Part shown: in pieces, positions 18,120 through 26,233 of the stretch
How positions within the stretch are numbered: the stretch's first letter is position 1
How the letters are laid out: every line of letters starts with the position of its first letter
Source of the DNA: Hujiaoplasma nucleasis
Lineage (GTDB): Bacteria > Bacillota_I > Bacilli_A > Izemoplasmatales > Hujiaoplasmataceae
Direction: 5' to 3'
DNA: 64,000 nucleotides
Assembly: GCF_013745115.1 (NCBI RefSeq)
Contig: NZ_CP051151.1
Coordinates: forward strand, 62,001-126,000
Notes under the pieces: model-generated
What the model saw: only the letters and a program-made list of their open reading frames with translations
Database searches by the model: none
What the model was told of the DNA's origin: nothing
Made by a program: the position numbers and the translations under genes

Positions 18120-18224
18120 ACCCGAACTTATAGCTGATTTCTGAGGACTATGATTTAGAGATAATTATTCTTATTTTAAGTTTATTGGCAAAGCTTGTGA
18201 TATCTCGCCATTATACTATTGAAG
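18120..18224 (+). promoter_or_regulatory. regulatory boxes upstream of the AAA gene (paired with 20501-20574)
   Basis: Two sequence blocks recur before both element operons. Block 1 is ACCCGAACTTATA followed by a partly conserved GGACTA tail (18120 here, 20562 in the other copy). Block 2 is TATTGGCAAA (18183), CTCGCCA (18204) and ATTGAAG (18218); its sub-boxes start 21 and 35 bp apart in both copies. The order of the blocks is reversed between the two sites, arguing for protein-binding sites rather than one duplicated promoter. Confidence 0.6.
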
Positions 18225-18261
18225 AGATAATACTCTAAATTAATAGAATCGAGGTATTTAA

Positions 18262-19344
18262 ATGAAAAGATACAAAAACAACTACTATGAGTGGGATGAT
18301 ATTGATGATGATAGATTGCCAAGTCCAATATTATTTGATGAACTATTAGCCAATCCTCCAAGACTTCCTGAAGAAGTTATTGAAGGAGTAGTTCGAAAAG
18401 GACAAAAAATGATGATTTCAGGTGCATCTAAATCTGGTAAAAGCTTCCTGCTCATGGAACTTGCCATTGCATTAGCTGAAGGAACGATATGGCTTGGGTT
18501 TCAATGCAAGAAATCAAAAGTATTGTATATCAACCTAGAAATTGATAGACCTAGTTTTATCAATCGTTTTAAAGAAATATATAAAGCTATGAAAATTAAA
18601 CCCAAATATAGCCATGATATTGTTATTTGGAACTTAAGAGGTGAAGCAATGCCTCTTGATAAACTTGTACCAATCATTATTAGAAGGGTTAAAAATTTAG
18701 GATTTGATGTCATCATTATTGATCCTATCTATAAAGTCATGATGGGAGATGAAAACAACGCAACTGATATGGCACGATTTACCAATCTATTCGATAAGAT
18801 TTGCTATGAAACAGATTGCACTTTTGTATACAGCCATCACCACTCAAAAGGACCACAAGGATTTAAGAGAGTGATGGATCGTGCATCAGGGTCTGGTGTA
18901 TTTGCTAGAGATGCTGATGCTCAGGTGGATATGATACAATTGAATTTAGTCGAGGTACCCATGCAAAAGGAAAATGAAGATTCATCAGCTACTGCTTGGA
19001 GACTAGAAAGCAGCTTGCGTGAATTTAAAAGTTTTAAACCTGTGAACTTTATGTTTGAATATCCAATTCATAAAGTTGATAATACAGGTGGGTTAGATAA
19101 AAACTACGTAGATGGAGATCCCAGAGCGAACTTACTAAAAAGTTATAAACGTTCTCAAACAAGAGAATCACGTAAAGAAGAATTCGATAAGGCATTTGAA
19201 GTTAACAAAAAGAAAGATGGTACATGTCTAGCATTTGTGCTTGCTGAATATTTAGGAATTGCTGAAAGAACTGTCAGAGATCGCGTAAAAGAATTTAGTG
19301 ATGAATATGTTACAAAAAAGGGAATCATATCACATAAAAAGTGA
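18262..19344 (+). CDS. RepA-like AAA/RecA-fold ATPase of the mobile element
   Basis: A 360-residue ATPase of the RepA/AAA_25 type, hexameric helicases found in plasmids and recombinase-bearing islands of Firmicutes. Walker A is GASKSGKS (about residues 54-61); Walker B is DVIIIDPIYKV (about 152-162), followed by YSHHHSKG and a DRASGSGVFARDADAQVDM block typical of this group. The C-terminal 60 residues are basic and contain a putative helix-turn-helix (CLAFVLAEYLGIAERTVRDRVKEF). It probably serves element replication or maintenance next to the serine recombinases. Expression is likely tied to the boxes just upstream. Confidence 0.8.
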   Translation: MKRYKNNYYEWDDIDDDRLPSPILFDELLANPPRLPEEVIEGVVRKGQKMMISGASKSGKSFLLMELAIALAEGTIWLGFQCKKSKVLYINLEIDRPSFINRFKEIYKAMKIKPKYSHDIVIWNLRGEAMPLDKLVPIIIRRVKNLGFDVIIIDPIYKVMMGDENNATDMARFTNLFDKICYETDCTFVYSHHHSKGPQGFKRVMDRASGSGVFARDADAQVDMIQLNLVEVPMQKENEDSSATAWRLESSLREFKSFKPVNFMFEYPIHKVDNTGGLDKNYVDGDPRANLLKSYKRSQTRESRKEEFDKAFEVNKKKDGTCLAFVLAEYLGIAERTVRDRVKEFSDEYVTKKGIISHKK

Positions 19345-19475
19345 ATATGGAAAACAGTGAAAAATGCAGTTCCCGTCTAAAATTCACGATTTTGGCAGAA
19401 AGGGTAAAAATCCCTATCTTGAAACTGCAGAAAAAACTGGCGGATAGGCCTTATATAGTTGGATGTAACCAACAC

Positions 19476-19542
19476 GCTGACGCATGTTAGTAGGATAGGG
19501 CTTGAAAGCCCGCCCTATCCCTTACTATGCATCATCGTCAGC
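19476..19542 (+). ncRNA. 67-nt strongly structured non-coding element
   Basis: Between the AAA gene and the DUF6933 gene lies a long imperfect hairpin: GCTGACG (19476) pairs with CGTCAGC (ends 19542), then GCAT/ATGC, AGTA/TACT and GGATAGGGC (19493-19501) with GCCCTATCC (19512-19520). This totals about 24 base pairs in a 67-nt stretch much richer in GC than its surroundings. It could be a replication or transfer origin, a regulatory RNA or a packaging/recombination site; sequence alone cannot choose. No T run follows, so it is not a simple terminator. The remaining non-coding DNA at 19345-19475 and 19543-19681 shows a TATAAT near 19652 and little else. Confidence 0.55.
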
Positions 19543-19681
19543 ACCCGCCTTTTTACAACCGAAAAAAGAAGAAAAAAGAAGAACTGAAGAAAGCAGTAAG
19601 CAATTACCATTTTTTGTAACTATTTCAGATTTTAATCACTAATCTATTTTGGTATAATAAATTGAAACGAGGTGTTAAATT

Positions 19682-20200
19682 ATGCACATTCAATGTACAA
19701 AAGCATTACTTGATTATCTAAAACCACAGATAACTGATAAAAATACTGATAGTGATCTGTATGCTTGGCATGCTCATATAGTTAAACGAAGTAGAAAAAA
19801 TTGTTTTGTGCTAATGCATAATCTGTCACGCTTTGTTTTAGTGTTTTACCCTGTTAAGAAAAGTGATTTCAAAGAACTCTATCAAATGATGAGTGTTGCG
19901 ATGATGAATGCGATGCTTGGAGTTGGTTTTACTCCAGAAGAAGTAGATGCATATATCAAAAGATAACCTTCTGAGCTAACATTTAATAAAACAAAGAATA
20001 GAACACTTGTTGCTAGATTAAATAAAGCAGTTGAAAGTGTAGATGTCGTGATGAGTACAGATGGTTACTATGATGATTGCATTGAACAAACACATGCAAG
20101 TATATTTTGTAACCAGTATTTGGTTTGTGAAGATAACTATAAAAAGTGCTACAAACCAAAAGACAAACTAAGAGAATATCTAGAATTGTTCTTAGACTAA
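19682..20200 (+). pseudogene. DUF6933-like gene interrupted by an in-frame TAA
   Basis: The frame starting MHIQCTKALLDYL runs 94 codons to a TAA at 19964-19966. The same frame then stays open for another 77 codons with clearly coding sequence (for example VESVDVVMSTDGYY and CIEQTHASIFCNQYL) up to a TAA at 20198-20200. Together they give a product of about 172 residues, as expected for DUF6933-type proteins carried by recombinase islands. The simplest view is one nonsense mutation. No frameshift is needed. The upstream part alone could still be made as a 94-residue protein; it has GAGGTG in front of ATG 19682. Confidence 0.7.
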
Positions 20201-20500
20201 CCCCCCCCAGGTCATGAAGTATGGAGATGCAAGGGTACCGTCGGCTGGGCAATTTATTTACACGGGACCGATTTTTTGAAATTCTGAAAATTACTTTGGA
20301 TTTTTGATTGATACTGGAATAAAAACCGATAATTTTGAAATATTTTAAATAATTTGAATAAATAGAGTAGACTCTCATTCTAATAATTGAATGGGGGTCT
20401 ATTTTTTTGTTTAATCCCTTAACGATTTGTTTTGTGTGCTTTTGTTTAAGAGTTTGAATGAATACTTATCTTTTAAAATAAATGAAAACGTTGAACCTAT
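20201..20500. other. non-coding segment with C8 tract and GC-rich block
   Basis: Eight C in a row (20201-20208) directly follow the DUF6933 stop, then a GC-rich block to about 20270 that can pair CCCAG (20206-20210) with CTGGG (about 20245). It stands out sharply against the AT-rich background. No open frame on either strand looks coding. The rest to 20500 is AT-rich and featureless apart from a weak hairpin near 20370-20400 with a T run. Confidence 0.5.
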
Positions 20501-20574
20501 TATTGGCAAATCATCACTTACCTCGCCATATATCTATTGAAGCAGATGAAATTCATACATAACCCGAACTTATA
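20501..20574 (+). promoter_or_regulatory. regulatory boxes upstream of the zinc-finger/recombinase operon
   Basis: Second copy of the paired boxes: TATTGGCAAA (20501), CTCGCCA (20522), ATTGAAG (20536) with the same 21/35 spacing as at 18183, then ACCCGAACTTATA (20562-20574) close to the gene start at 20613. It suggests coordinated control of the AAA gene and the recombinases. Confidence 0.6.
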
Positions 20575-20612
20575 CTTGAATTTCGCGGACTAAGATATAG
20601 GAGGTGAAACAG

Positions 20613-20816
20613 ATGGAAGATAAAGATTATACCAATGATGATTTAATTGGTAAATGCCTGAAATGTGGAATGGTGATTGCATCGATTAAAGGTAAAAAGA
20701 AAAAGCGATTTTGTTCCGATCGTTGTAGATGGGACTGGTGGAATAACCACATCAAAGAAGAAAAACTGAAATCAAGATTAGAAACCAATAAACAAAACCA
20801 CATTGTATCAAAGTAA
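20613..20816 (+). CDS. small zinc-finger protein preceding the recombinases
   Basis: A 67-residue basic protein with Cys-X2-Cys (CLKCG) and Cys-X3-Cys (FCSDRC) pairs about 19 residues apart, then RWDWWNNH; a compact zinc ribbon of the kind carried next to large serine recombinases in Firmicute islands. It may bind DNA as a recombination directionality or regulatory factor, but that is inference. GTG 20604 is in frame, but ATG 20613 has GGAGGTG at the right distance. The gap to the first recombinase is 69 bp. Confidence 0.7.
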   Translation: MEDKDYTNDDLIGKCLKCGMVIASIKGKKKKRFCSDRCRWDWWNNHIKEEKLKSRLETNKQNHIVSK

Positions 20817-20885
20817 GTCATAACACCCTTGACTATTGTTCAAGACTGAGTGATTAATGTAATGAATTAAAGGAGGTCTAATATC

Positions 20886-22196
20886 ATGAAAAGAACTATA
20901 ACCAAAATAGAAGCGAAACCTAGATTGGTATCTAAAACTAAAGTAGCTGCTTATGCTAGAGTATCTACTGGTAAAGATGCTATGCTTCATTCATTAGCTT
21001 CACAAGTGAGTCATTATAAGAAACTTATCCAAGATAATAACGATTGGGAGTTTGCTGGTGTTTATGCGGATGAAGCATATACTGGAACCAAAGAATCTAG
21101 AACAGAGTTTCAACAATTAATCAAAGACTGCAAAACAGGTAAAATCGATATGATCATTACTAAATCAATATCTAGATTTGCTCGTAACACTGTAACACTA
21201 CTTAAAACAGTTAGAGAACTAAAATCAATTGATGTAGATGTATTCTTTGAAGAACAGAATATCCATTCCATTAGTAGTGAAGGTGAAATGATTCTTACCT
21301 TATTAGCTTCTGTAGCTCAAGAAGAATCTAGAAGTGTATCAGATAATATGAAATGGAGAATCAAAAGAGAATTTGAAAATGGTGTGATGTGGGGAGGTAA
21401 ATCTTCGCTAGGATATAAGTTAGTAGATAAGAAGTTAATCATTGTTCCTGAAGAAGCAGAGATTGTGAAACTAATCTTTCAACTTTATATCGATGGACAT
21501 GGTGCAGATTCCATAAGAAAGATACTAGATTCAAAAGGTATCAAACCAATGTATACAAAAACATGGGGACATTCATCCATTATGAAAATCTTGAAGAATC
21601 GAAACTACACAGGTGATCTAATACTTCAAAAGACATACGTAGAAAACCATTTAACAAAAAAGCAAAAGATGAATAAGGGTGAACTAAATAAGTATCTTAT
21701 CACAGATAACCATGATGCAATTATCAGTAAAGAGACTTTTGAAAAAGCACAAGCAATTAGAACACAACGAGCTAGTAAAAATAAATCTCATGCTCCTAGA
21801 CAACAATATCCATTTAAAGGGATTACAAAATGTGGTATCTGTGGCAGTTCCTATACAAGAAAAAGAATGAGAGATAAACTAGTATGGGTATGTTCCTTAT
21901 CAGCAAGACAAGGGCAAGAAGTATGTAATGCTAAACTAGTCCCTGATAACATAATCGTTGAAGCGTCTAATCACATTTTAGGTATGGACCAATATGATGA
22001 CACCTATTTTAAATCAAAGGTAAAGACGATAATCGTTAAGCCTAATAGACTATTAGAGTTTCATATGAAAGATGGTACGATTATCAATTATCATTGGGAA
22101 CATCCATCAAGAAGTAAAAGCTGGACACCAGATATGAAAGAGAAAGCTAGACAAAGATCATTACTGCAACATCAAGGAGGTAAGCAAAATGCCTAA
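20886..22196 (+). CDS. large serine recombinase A
   Basis: Site-specific recombinase of the resolvase/invertase superfamily, large-serine type, which integrates or excises DNA between att sites. Visible in 436 residues: catalytic N-terminal domain with YARVSTGKD (nucleophile Ser near 27) and ITKSISRFARN, recombinase domain (about 170-260), and a zinc ribbon CGICG ... VCS...C (about 314-350). The strong ribosome site is AAAGGAGG. It overlaps the second recombinase gene by 8 bp, so the two are translated together and may act as a pair, as CcrA/CcrB do in SCC elements. Confidence 0.92.
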   Translation: MKRTITKIEAKPRLVSKTKVAAYARVSTGKDAMLHSLASQVSHYKKLIQDNNDWEFAGVYADEAYTGTKESRTEFQQLIKDCKTGKIDMIITKSISRFARNTVTLLKTVRELKSIDVDVFFEEQNIHSISSEGEMILTLLASVAQEESRSVSDNMKWRIKREFENGVMWGGKSSLGYKLVDKKLIIVPEEAEIVKLIFQLYIDGHGADSIRKILDSKGIKPMYTKTWGHSSIMKILKNRNYTGDLILQKTYVENHLTKKQKMNKGELNKYLITDNHDAIISKETFEKAQAIRTQRASKNKSHAPRQQYPFKGITKCGICGSSYTRKRMRDKLVWVCSLSARQGQEVCNAKLVPDNIIVEASNHILGMDQYDDTYFKSKVKTIIVKPNRLLEFHMKDGTIINYHWEHPSRSKSWTPDMKEKARQRSLLQHQGGKQNA

Positions 22197-23772
22197 AGTC
22201 ACTGTAATACCATCAACGATAAATCCTATTACACAAATGCCTATACATGAGAATCATGTTAAGAAAGTAGTAGCATACGCAAGGGTTTCAACAAATAGTG
22301 ATGAGCAGTACACGAGTTACGAAGCACAAGTGAACTTCTATAAAAAACACATTCAAGAAAAACCTGACTGGGAGTATACCGGAGTATATGCTGATGAAGG
22401 ACTATCCGGAACAACAACTAAAAAGCGTACTGAGTTTAACCGAATGATTAAGGATGCGCTAAACGGTAAAATCAATCTGATCATCACTAAATCAATATCA
22501 CGATTTGCTAGAAACACTCTAGATACAATCTCATATGTGCGTAAACTTAAAGCAAAAGGTATTGAAGTCTTCTTTGAGAAGGAAAACTTATGGACACTTG
22601 ATTCAAAGAGCGAACTTATCTTAACCATTATGGCATCAATAGCCCAAGAGGAATCACGCTCCATTAGTCAAAACGTAACTTGGGGTAAACGAGTCGGTTT
22701 CCAGGAAGGTAAAGTATCGTTTGCTTATAAAAGATTTCTCGGATACAAGAAAGAAGATGACAAGATTGTTATTGACGAAGACCAAGCTAATGTGGTTAGG
22801 TTAATATATAGGATGTTTCTTGTTGAAGGTAAAACACCAACAGGAATAGCAAGAAATCTCAAATTGCAACACATAAAAACGCCAAGTGGAAAATCTACAA
22901 ACTGGACCAAGAACACAGTAACATCGATACTAACAAATGAGAAGTACAAAGGTGATGCGTTGCTTCAAAAGACTTATACAGTAAATTACTTAGAACATAC
23001 CAAAGCAGTTAATACTGGACAAATACCGCAGTACTATGTAGAAAACAATCATCCTGCTATTATCGATAGAGATACATGGGAACAAGTTCAAATTGAAATG
23101 AAAAGACGAGACAAACTTGGTGTACACTATTCATCATCTGATGTCTTTGCATCCAAACTAATATGTGAAGATTGTGGTGGATTCTATGGTAAAAAGAAAT
23201 GGCATACGAATACCAAGTACGAACGATTTGTATACCAATGCAATAGCAAGTTCCACAAAGGTAAAGATAAATGCAAAACACCACATCTAAAAGAAGAGTA
23301 TATTAAACAGAAGTTTATCCAGTCCTACAATATCATGATGGAAGAAAAGGAGAGAATCATTCAGGATGTTAAGGATATAATTAAATTATTAAATGACACT
23401 AAGGATATTGAATCAGAAATAGCAAAACTAGACTACGAACTTGAAATAGTATCTAAACACGCAAATAAACTAGTAAAAGAAAACTCGAAAACTGGAATTA
23501 GCTTTGAATATTATAATAGGAAATATAAAGACATCCAAAACCGATATGAAGAACTCAAAATTAAGCGTGATGACTTGATTAATACAAAGATGAATAAGGA
23601 AAATCAAGCAATTAAGATGAGAACATACTTAAACAACATAATTCAATCAGAAGATGAACTAATGCAATGGAATGAAAGTGTATGGATGCTTATGGTGGAA
23701 AGCGCAGTTGTGCACAGAGATTCAAGTATTACATTTAGATATAAAAATAGCGAAGAAATAGAAGTTCGATAA
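22189..23772 (+). CDS. large serine recombinase B
   Basis: Second large serine recombinase, 527 residues. Catalytic domain with YARVSTNSDEQ and TKSISRFARN, recombinase domain, zinc ribbon CEDCGGFYGKKK ... QC...C (about 323-360), then a long coiled-coil (about 370-470) that controls synapsis and directionality in this family. It starts inside the end of recombinase A. The two share architecture but are divergent, so both are probably functional rather than a recent duplication. Their att sites are not evident; the direct repeats at 23784 and 23892 just downstream are one candidate place to look. Confidence 0.92.
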   Translation: MPKVTVIPSTINPITQMPIHENHVKKVVAYARVSTNSDEQYTSYEAQVNFYKKHIQEKPDWEYTGVYADEGLSGTTTKKRTEFNRMIKDALNGKINLIITKSISRFARNTLDTISYVRKLKAKGIEVFFEKENLWTLDSKSELILTIMASIAQEESRSISQNVTWGKRVGFQEGKVSFAYKRFLGYKKEDDKIVIDEDQANVVRLIYRMFLVEGKTPTGIARNLKLQHIKTPSGKSTNWTKNTVTSILTNEKYKGDALLQKTYTVNYLEHTKAVNTGQIPQYYVENNHPAIIDRDTWEQVQIEMKRRDKLGVHYSSSDVFASKLICEDCGGFYGKKKWHTNTKYERFVYQCNSKFHKGKDKCKTPHLKEEYIKQKFIQSYNIMMEEKERIIQDVKDIIKLLNDTKDIESEIAKLDYELEIVSKHANKLVKENSKTGISFEYYNRKYKDIQNRYEELKIKRDDLINTKMNKENQAIKMRTYLNNIIQSEDELMQWNESVWMLMVESAVVHRDSSITFRYKNSEEIEVR

Positions 23773-23840
23773 CTCTCAAATAAGTTACGATTTAAAATGA
23801 TACTTTTTGGCTAAGGTGTGTTTCTATAATTAAGAATATA

Positions 23841-23966
23841 TGATATAATTTTATTTAAGAGAATATCTAGGGGAACACATCATGAATAACCACTAAGTTG
23901 CGATTTAAGATACAACTTTAGCTACACGAGTTCTAGGCGTAGAAATTCTAGGTGTGTAGCTTTTTT
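23841..23966 (+). promoter_or_regulatory. leader region: extended -10 promoter, 4-codon ORF, tandem hairpins ending in a terminator
   Basis: TGA-TATAAT (23841-23849) is followed by AGGGGA and a minimal frame ATG AAT AAC CAC TAA (23882-23896, peptide MNNH). A first hairpin AAGTTG/CAACTT (23895-23918) starts at the leader stop. A second hairpin GCTACAC/GTGTAGC (23921-23960) with an inner TTCTA/TAGAA stem is followed by six T. This is the layout of a transcription attenuator before the defence operon; the terminator could instead just end the recombinase transcript. A partial direct repeat of the GTTRCGATTTAA sequence lies at 23784 and 23897. Confidence 0.55.
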
Positions 23967-24003
23967 AATTATTTAGATCTATTGTGTATAAGGGGGAATA
24001 ATT

Positions 24004-25317
24004 ATTAAAGTTAAAGATTTTATAGAAGATTTTTATAATAACGATTTTCAAAAATATAAAGATGAATTATATATATTGCTTAAGAAAAATGACTTCAAGT
24101 TGTACCGATATATTCCAGTTCATCAATTTCTAAATGATAGAGGCAAAGTCAAAAAAAACCTATTACATAAAAAGCAGTTTGGAATTGAGTCTTTACTAAA
24201 TAAATATATTTTTCATAATAAACCTAGTTTTTTTAACGATCCATATGATTGTGTTTTTGGTATAAGTCTTAATAACTTTTTTAGAGAGCTGTTGGGACAA
24301 TTTACAGAAATAAAGGGAATTGGAGATGTTATGCAAGAGTTGCAAAATAATCCTAGCATATTCAATCTTGATGATGCTAGGAGGGAACTTAGTCAGTATG
24401 AAATAGCACCTAATATAAAAAAATACATAGAATTCATCTTTGATTTAACTGAAGAAGTGATAACTGAGCAGGAGACCTTTGATATTAATAAAGGAATTAT
24501 ATCATTTTCAAAAAAAATAATGAGCCATCCAGAAATGTATATTGATTTGCTAAAACCATTTATAAGTCAGGAAATTGATAAAGATAAATTGACAAATGAC
24601 ATGAAGAACATGCAAGAGAGAATTGGTGAGGAGAATTTAGCTAAAATAAAAGTTGATCCTGTTAATATAAGGATAAATGATTTTAAGGAGATGTCTGAAT
24701 TCGCTGGAATAGGACCTGGATTTCAGCAAACTGAAGACAAAATTAATGATTCTGTAACTAACTTTAATGATAGAATATTTGACTTTATAGATAATCGATT
24801 TGGAATTGCATCCTTAACAACTCGTTTTAATAATGCATTGATGTGGTCTCATTATGCTTCTTCGCATACGGGTATTTGCATTGAGTATGATTTTACCGAT
24901 TACATAGATCAGTTGGAGACATCCAAAATGCTATTATTTCCGATTAACTATAGTGATAAACGTATTACAATTGATCAATCAATTTTAGATAGAATTGATT
25001 TAAAGAATATAGAAGAAAAAGGTAAAAAAGATTTACTGAAGCTATTCTTTGATGGATTGTATACTAAAAATGATATTTGGAAATATGAAGACGAGATAAG
25101 ATCAATTACACTTGTAAATGAGACAGAGGACAAGGATGCTAGGAAGATGTACATCAATAATATATCAGCAATTTATTTAGGGAGTAAAATGACTGAATCC
25201 ACTAAAAGAAGTTTATTGAAGCTGATTAGTGGAGATGCATATTTTGATAATTTAAAGATTTTTGAAATGAAGAATGATATTTCTGAATATAAAGCTACAC
25301 CATCTAGACTAAAATGA
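24004..25317 (+). CDS. DUF2971 family protein of the defence block
   Basis: DUF2971 proteins are common in defence islands; the biochemical role is not established. The C-terminal half has the family motif SLTTRFNNALMWSHYASSHTGICIEYD and a later IYLGSKM block. The clear conserved frame begins before the first standard start (TTG 24076): in-frame sequence runs back to 24001 with no ATG/GTG/TTG, and GGGGG at 23992-23996 is ideally placed for ATT 24004, giving IKVKDFIEDF. Thus an ATT start is proposed; otherwise TTG 24076 gives a 413-residue product. It lies 13 bp before the CD-NTase gene, probably in one operon with the CBASS pair. Confidence 0.7.
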   Translation: MKVKDFIEDFYNNDFQKYKDELYILLKKNDFKLYRYIPVHQFLNDRGKVKKNLLHKKQFGIESLLNKYIFHNKPSFFNDPYDCVFGISLNNFFRELLGQFTEIKGIGDVMQELQNNPSIFNLDDARRELSQYEIAPNIKKYIEFIFDLTEEVITEQETFDINKGIISFSKKIMSHPEMYIDLLKPFISQEIDKDKLTNDMKNMQERIGEENLAKIKVDPVNIRINDFKEMSEFAGIGPGFQQTEDKINDSVTNFNDRIFDFIDNRFGIASLTTRFNNALMWSHYASSHTGICIEYDFTDYIDQLETSKMLLFPINYSDKRITIDQSILDRIDLKNIEEKGKKDLLKLFFDGLYTKNDIWKYEDEIRSITLVNETEDKDARKMYINNISAIYLGSKMTESTKRSLLKLISGDAYFDNLKIFEMKNDISEYKATPSRLK

Positions 25318-25330
25318 AGGGAGTAAATTT

Positions 25331-26233
25331 ATGAGAAGTAGAAGTGAATGGGAAAGTATATTTGGGAATTGGTCTAGGGGGCCACAGAAAACAGAAACTG
25401 ATAGAATAGAAAATACTAAAAGAGCGATACAAGATGCTATTCGTAATGATGATAAGTTAAAAAGTAGAAATATCTCAGTTTTTGTGCAGGGGTCATATAA
25501 AAACACAGTTAATGTTAAAAAGGACAGCGATATTGATATTGGTGTTTTATGCATGGATACTTTTTATTATGACTTTCAAGATGAGAACCTAAGGGAGTAC
25601 CAACAAAGTAGAATTACTCCAGCAACATATGATTACTCTACATTTAAGAACGAAGTTGAAACTGCTTTGGTAAATAAATTTGGAAGATCAGCGGTCACAA
25701 GAGGAAACAAAGCGTTTGATATAAAGGCAACTAGTGCAAGAGTCGAAGCAGATGTTGTAGCATTTTTTGAACATAGAAGGTATTATGCTCGTGATCAATA
25801 TTATTCGGGAGTACAAATGTATACAGATAATGGAAACAAAGTAATCAATTGGCCTGAACAACACTACAACAATGGAGTCGATAAGAATAGTAAAACATAT
25901 CGACGTTATAAAAGAAGTGTTCGTATATTGAAAAAATTGAAAAACGCAATGGAGAATGATAATTATATAGATCAAGATAGAATATCTGGATTCTTTATAG
26001 AGTGTTTAGTATGGAATGTACCTAATAACTATTTTAATTATGATAGTCATTATGACAGGATTAAAGCTATTATCACATACTTATATAATGAAACAAAGAA
26101 AGAGGAAATCATTAATGATTGGGGAGAAGTAAGTGACTTAAAATATGTTTTTAGAGGTAAAAATAGAGGGATTGCAGATGCAAACTATTTTGTTCTAAAA
26201 GCATGGCGATATGTGGGGTATACAAATGACTAA
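25331..26233 (+). CDS. CBASS cyclic-oligonucleotide synthase (CD-NTase)
   Basis: CD-NTases sense phage infection and make a cyclic nucleotide signal. The nucleotidyltransferase signature is present: Gly54-Ser55, then Asp67-X-Asp69 (KKDSDIDIGVL), and the third acidic residue Asp141 in VEADVVAFFEHRR. The length of 300 residues is normal, with an OAS-like helical C-terminus. The start has GAAGGGAG in front. It overlaps the downstream membrane-protein gene by 8 bp. There are no Cap2/Cap3 (E1/E2, protease) genes, so this is a minimal two-gene Type I layout. The cyclic product cannot be predicted from sequence. Confidence 0.85.
   Translation: MRSRSEWESIFGNWSRGPQKTETDRIENTKRAIQDAIRNDDKLKSRNISVFVQGSYKNTVNVKKDSDIDIGVLCMDTFYYDFQDENLREYQQSRITPATYDYSTFKNEVETALVNKFGRSAVTRGNKAFDIKATSARVEADVVAFFEHRRYYARDQYYSGVQMYTDNGNKVINWPEQHYNNGVDKNSKTYRRYKRSVRILKKLKNAMENDNYIDQDRISGFFIECLVWNVPNNYFNYDSHYDRIKAIITYLYNETKKEEIINDWGEVSDLKYVFRGKNRGIADANYFVLKAWRYVGYTND

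Noticed and set aside
20013-20378. 121-residue minus-strand frame
   Set aside because: It runs antisense to the second half of the broken DUF6933 gene and through the C8 tract; composition is not coding-like and no ribosome site is present.
23882-23896. MNNH frame as a protein-coding gene
   Set aside because: Four codons are too short for a functional protein; it is described as a leader within a regulatory region.
24966-25157. Minus-strand frame in the DUF2971 gene
   Set aside because: Antisense shadow of a conserved coding region without its own signals.
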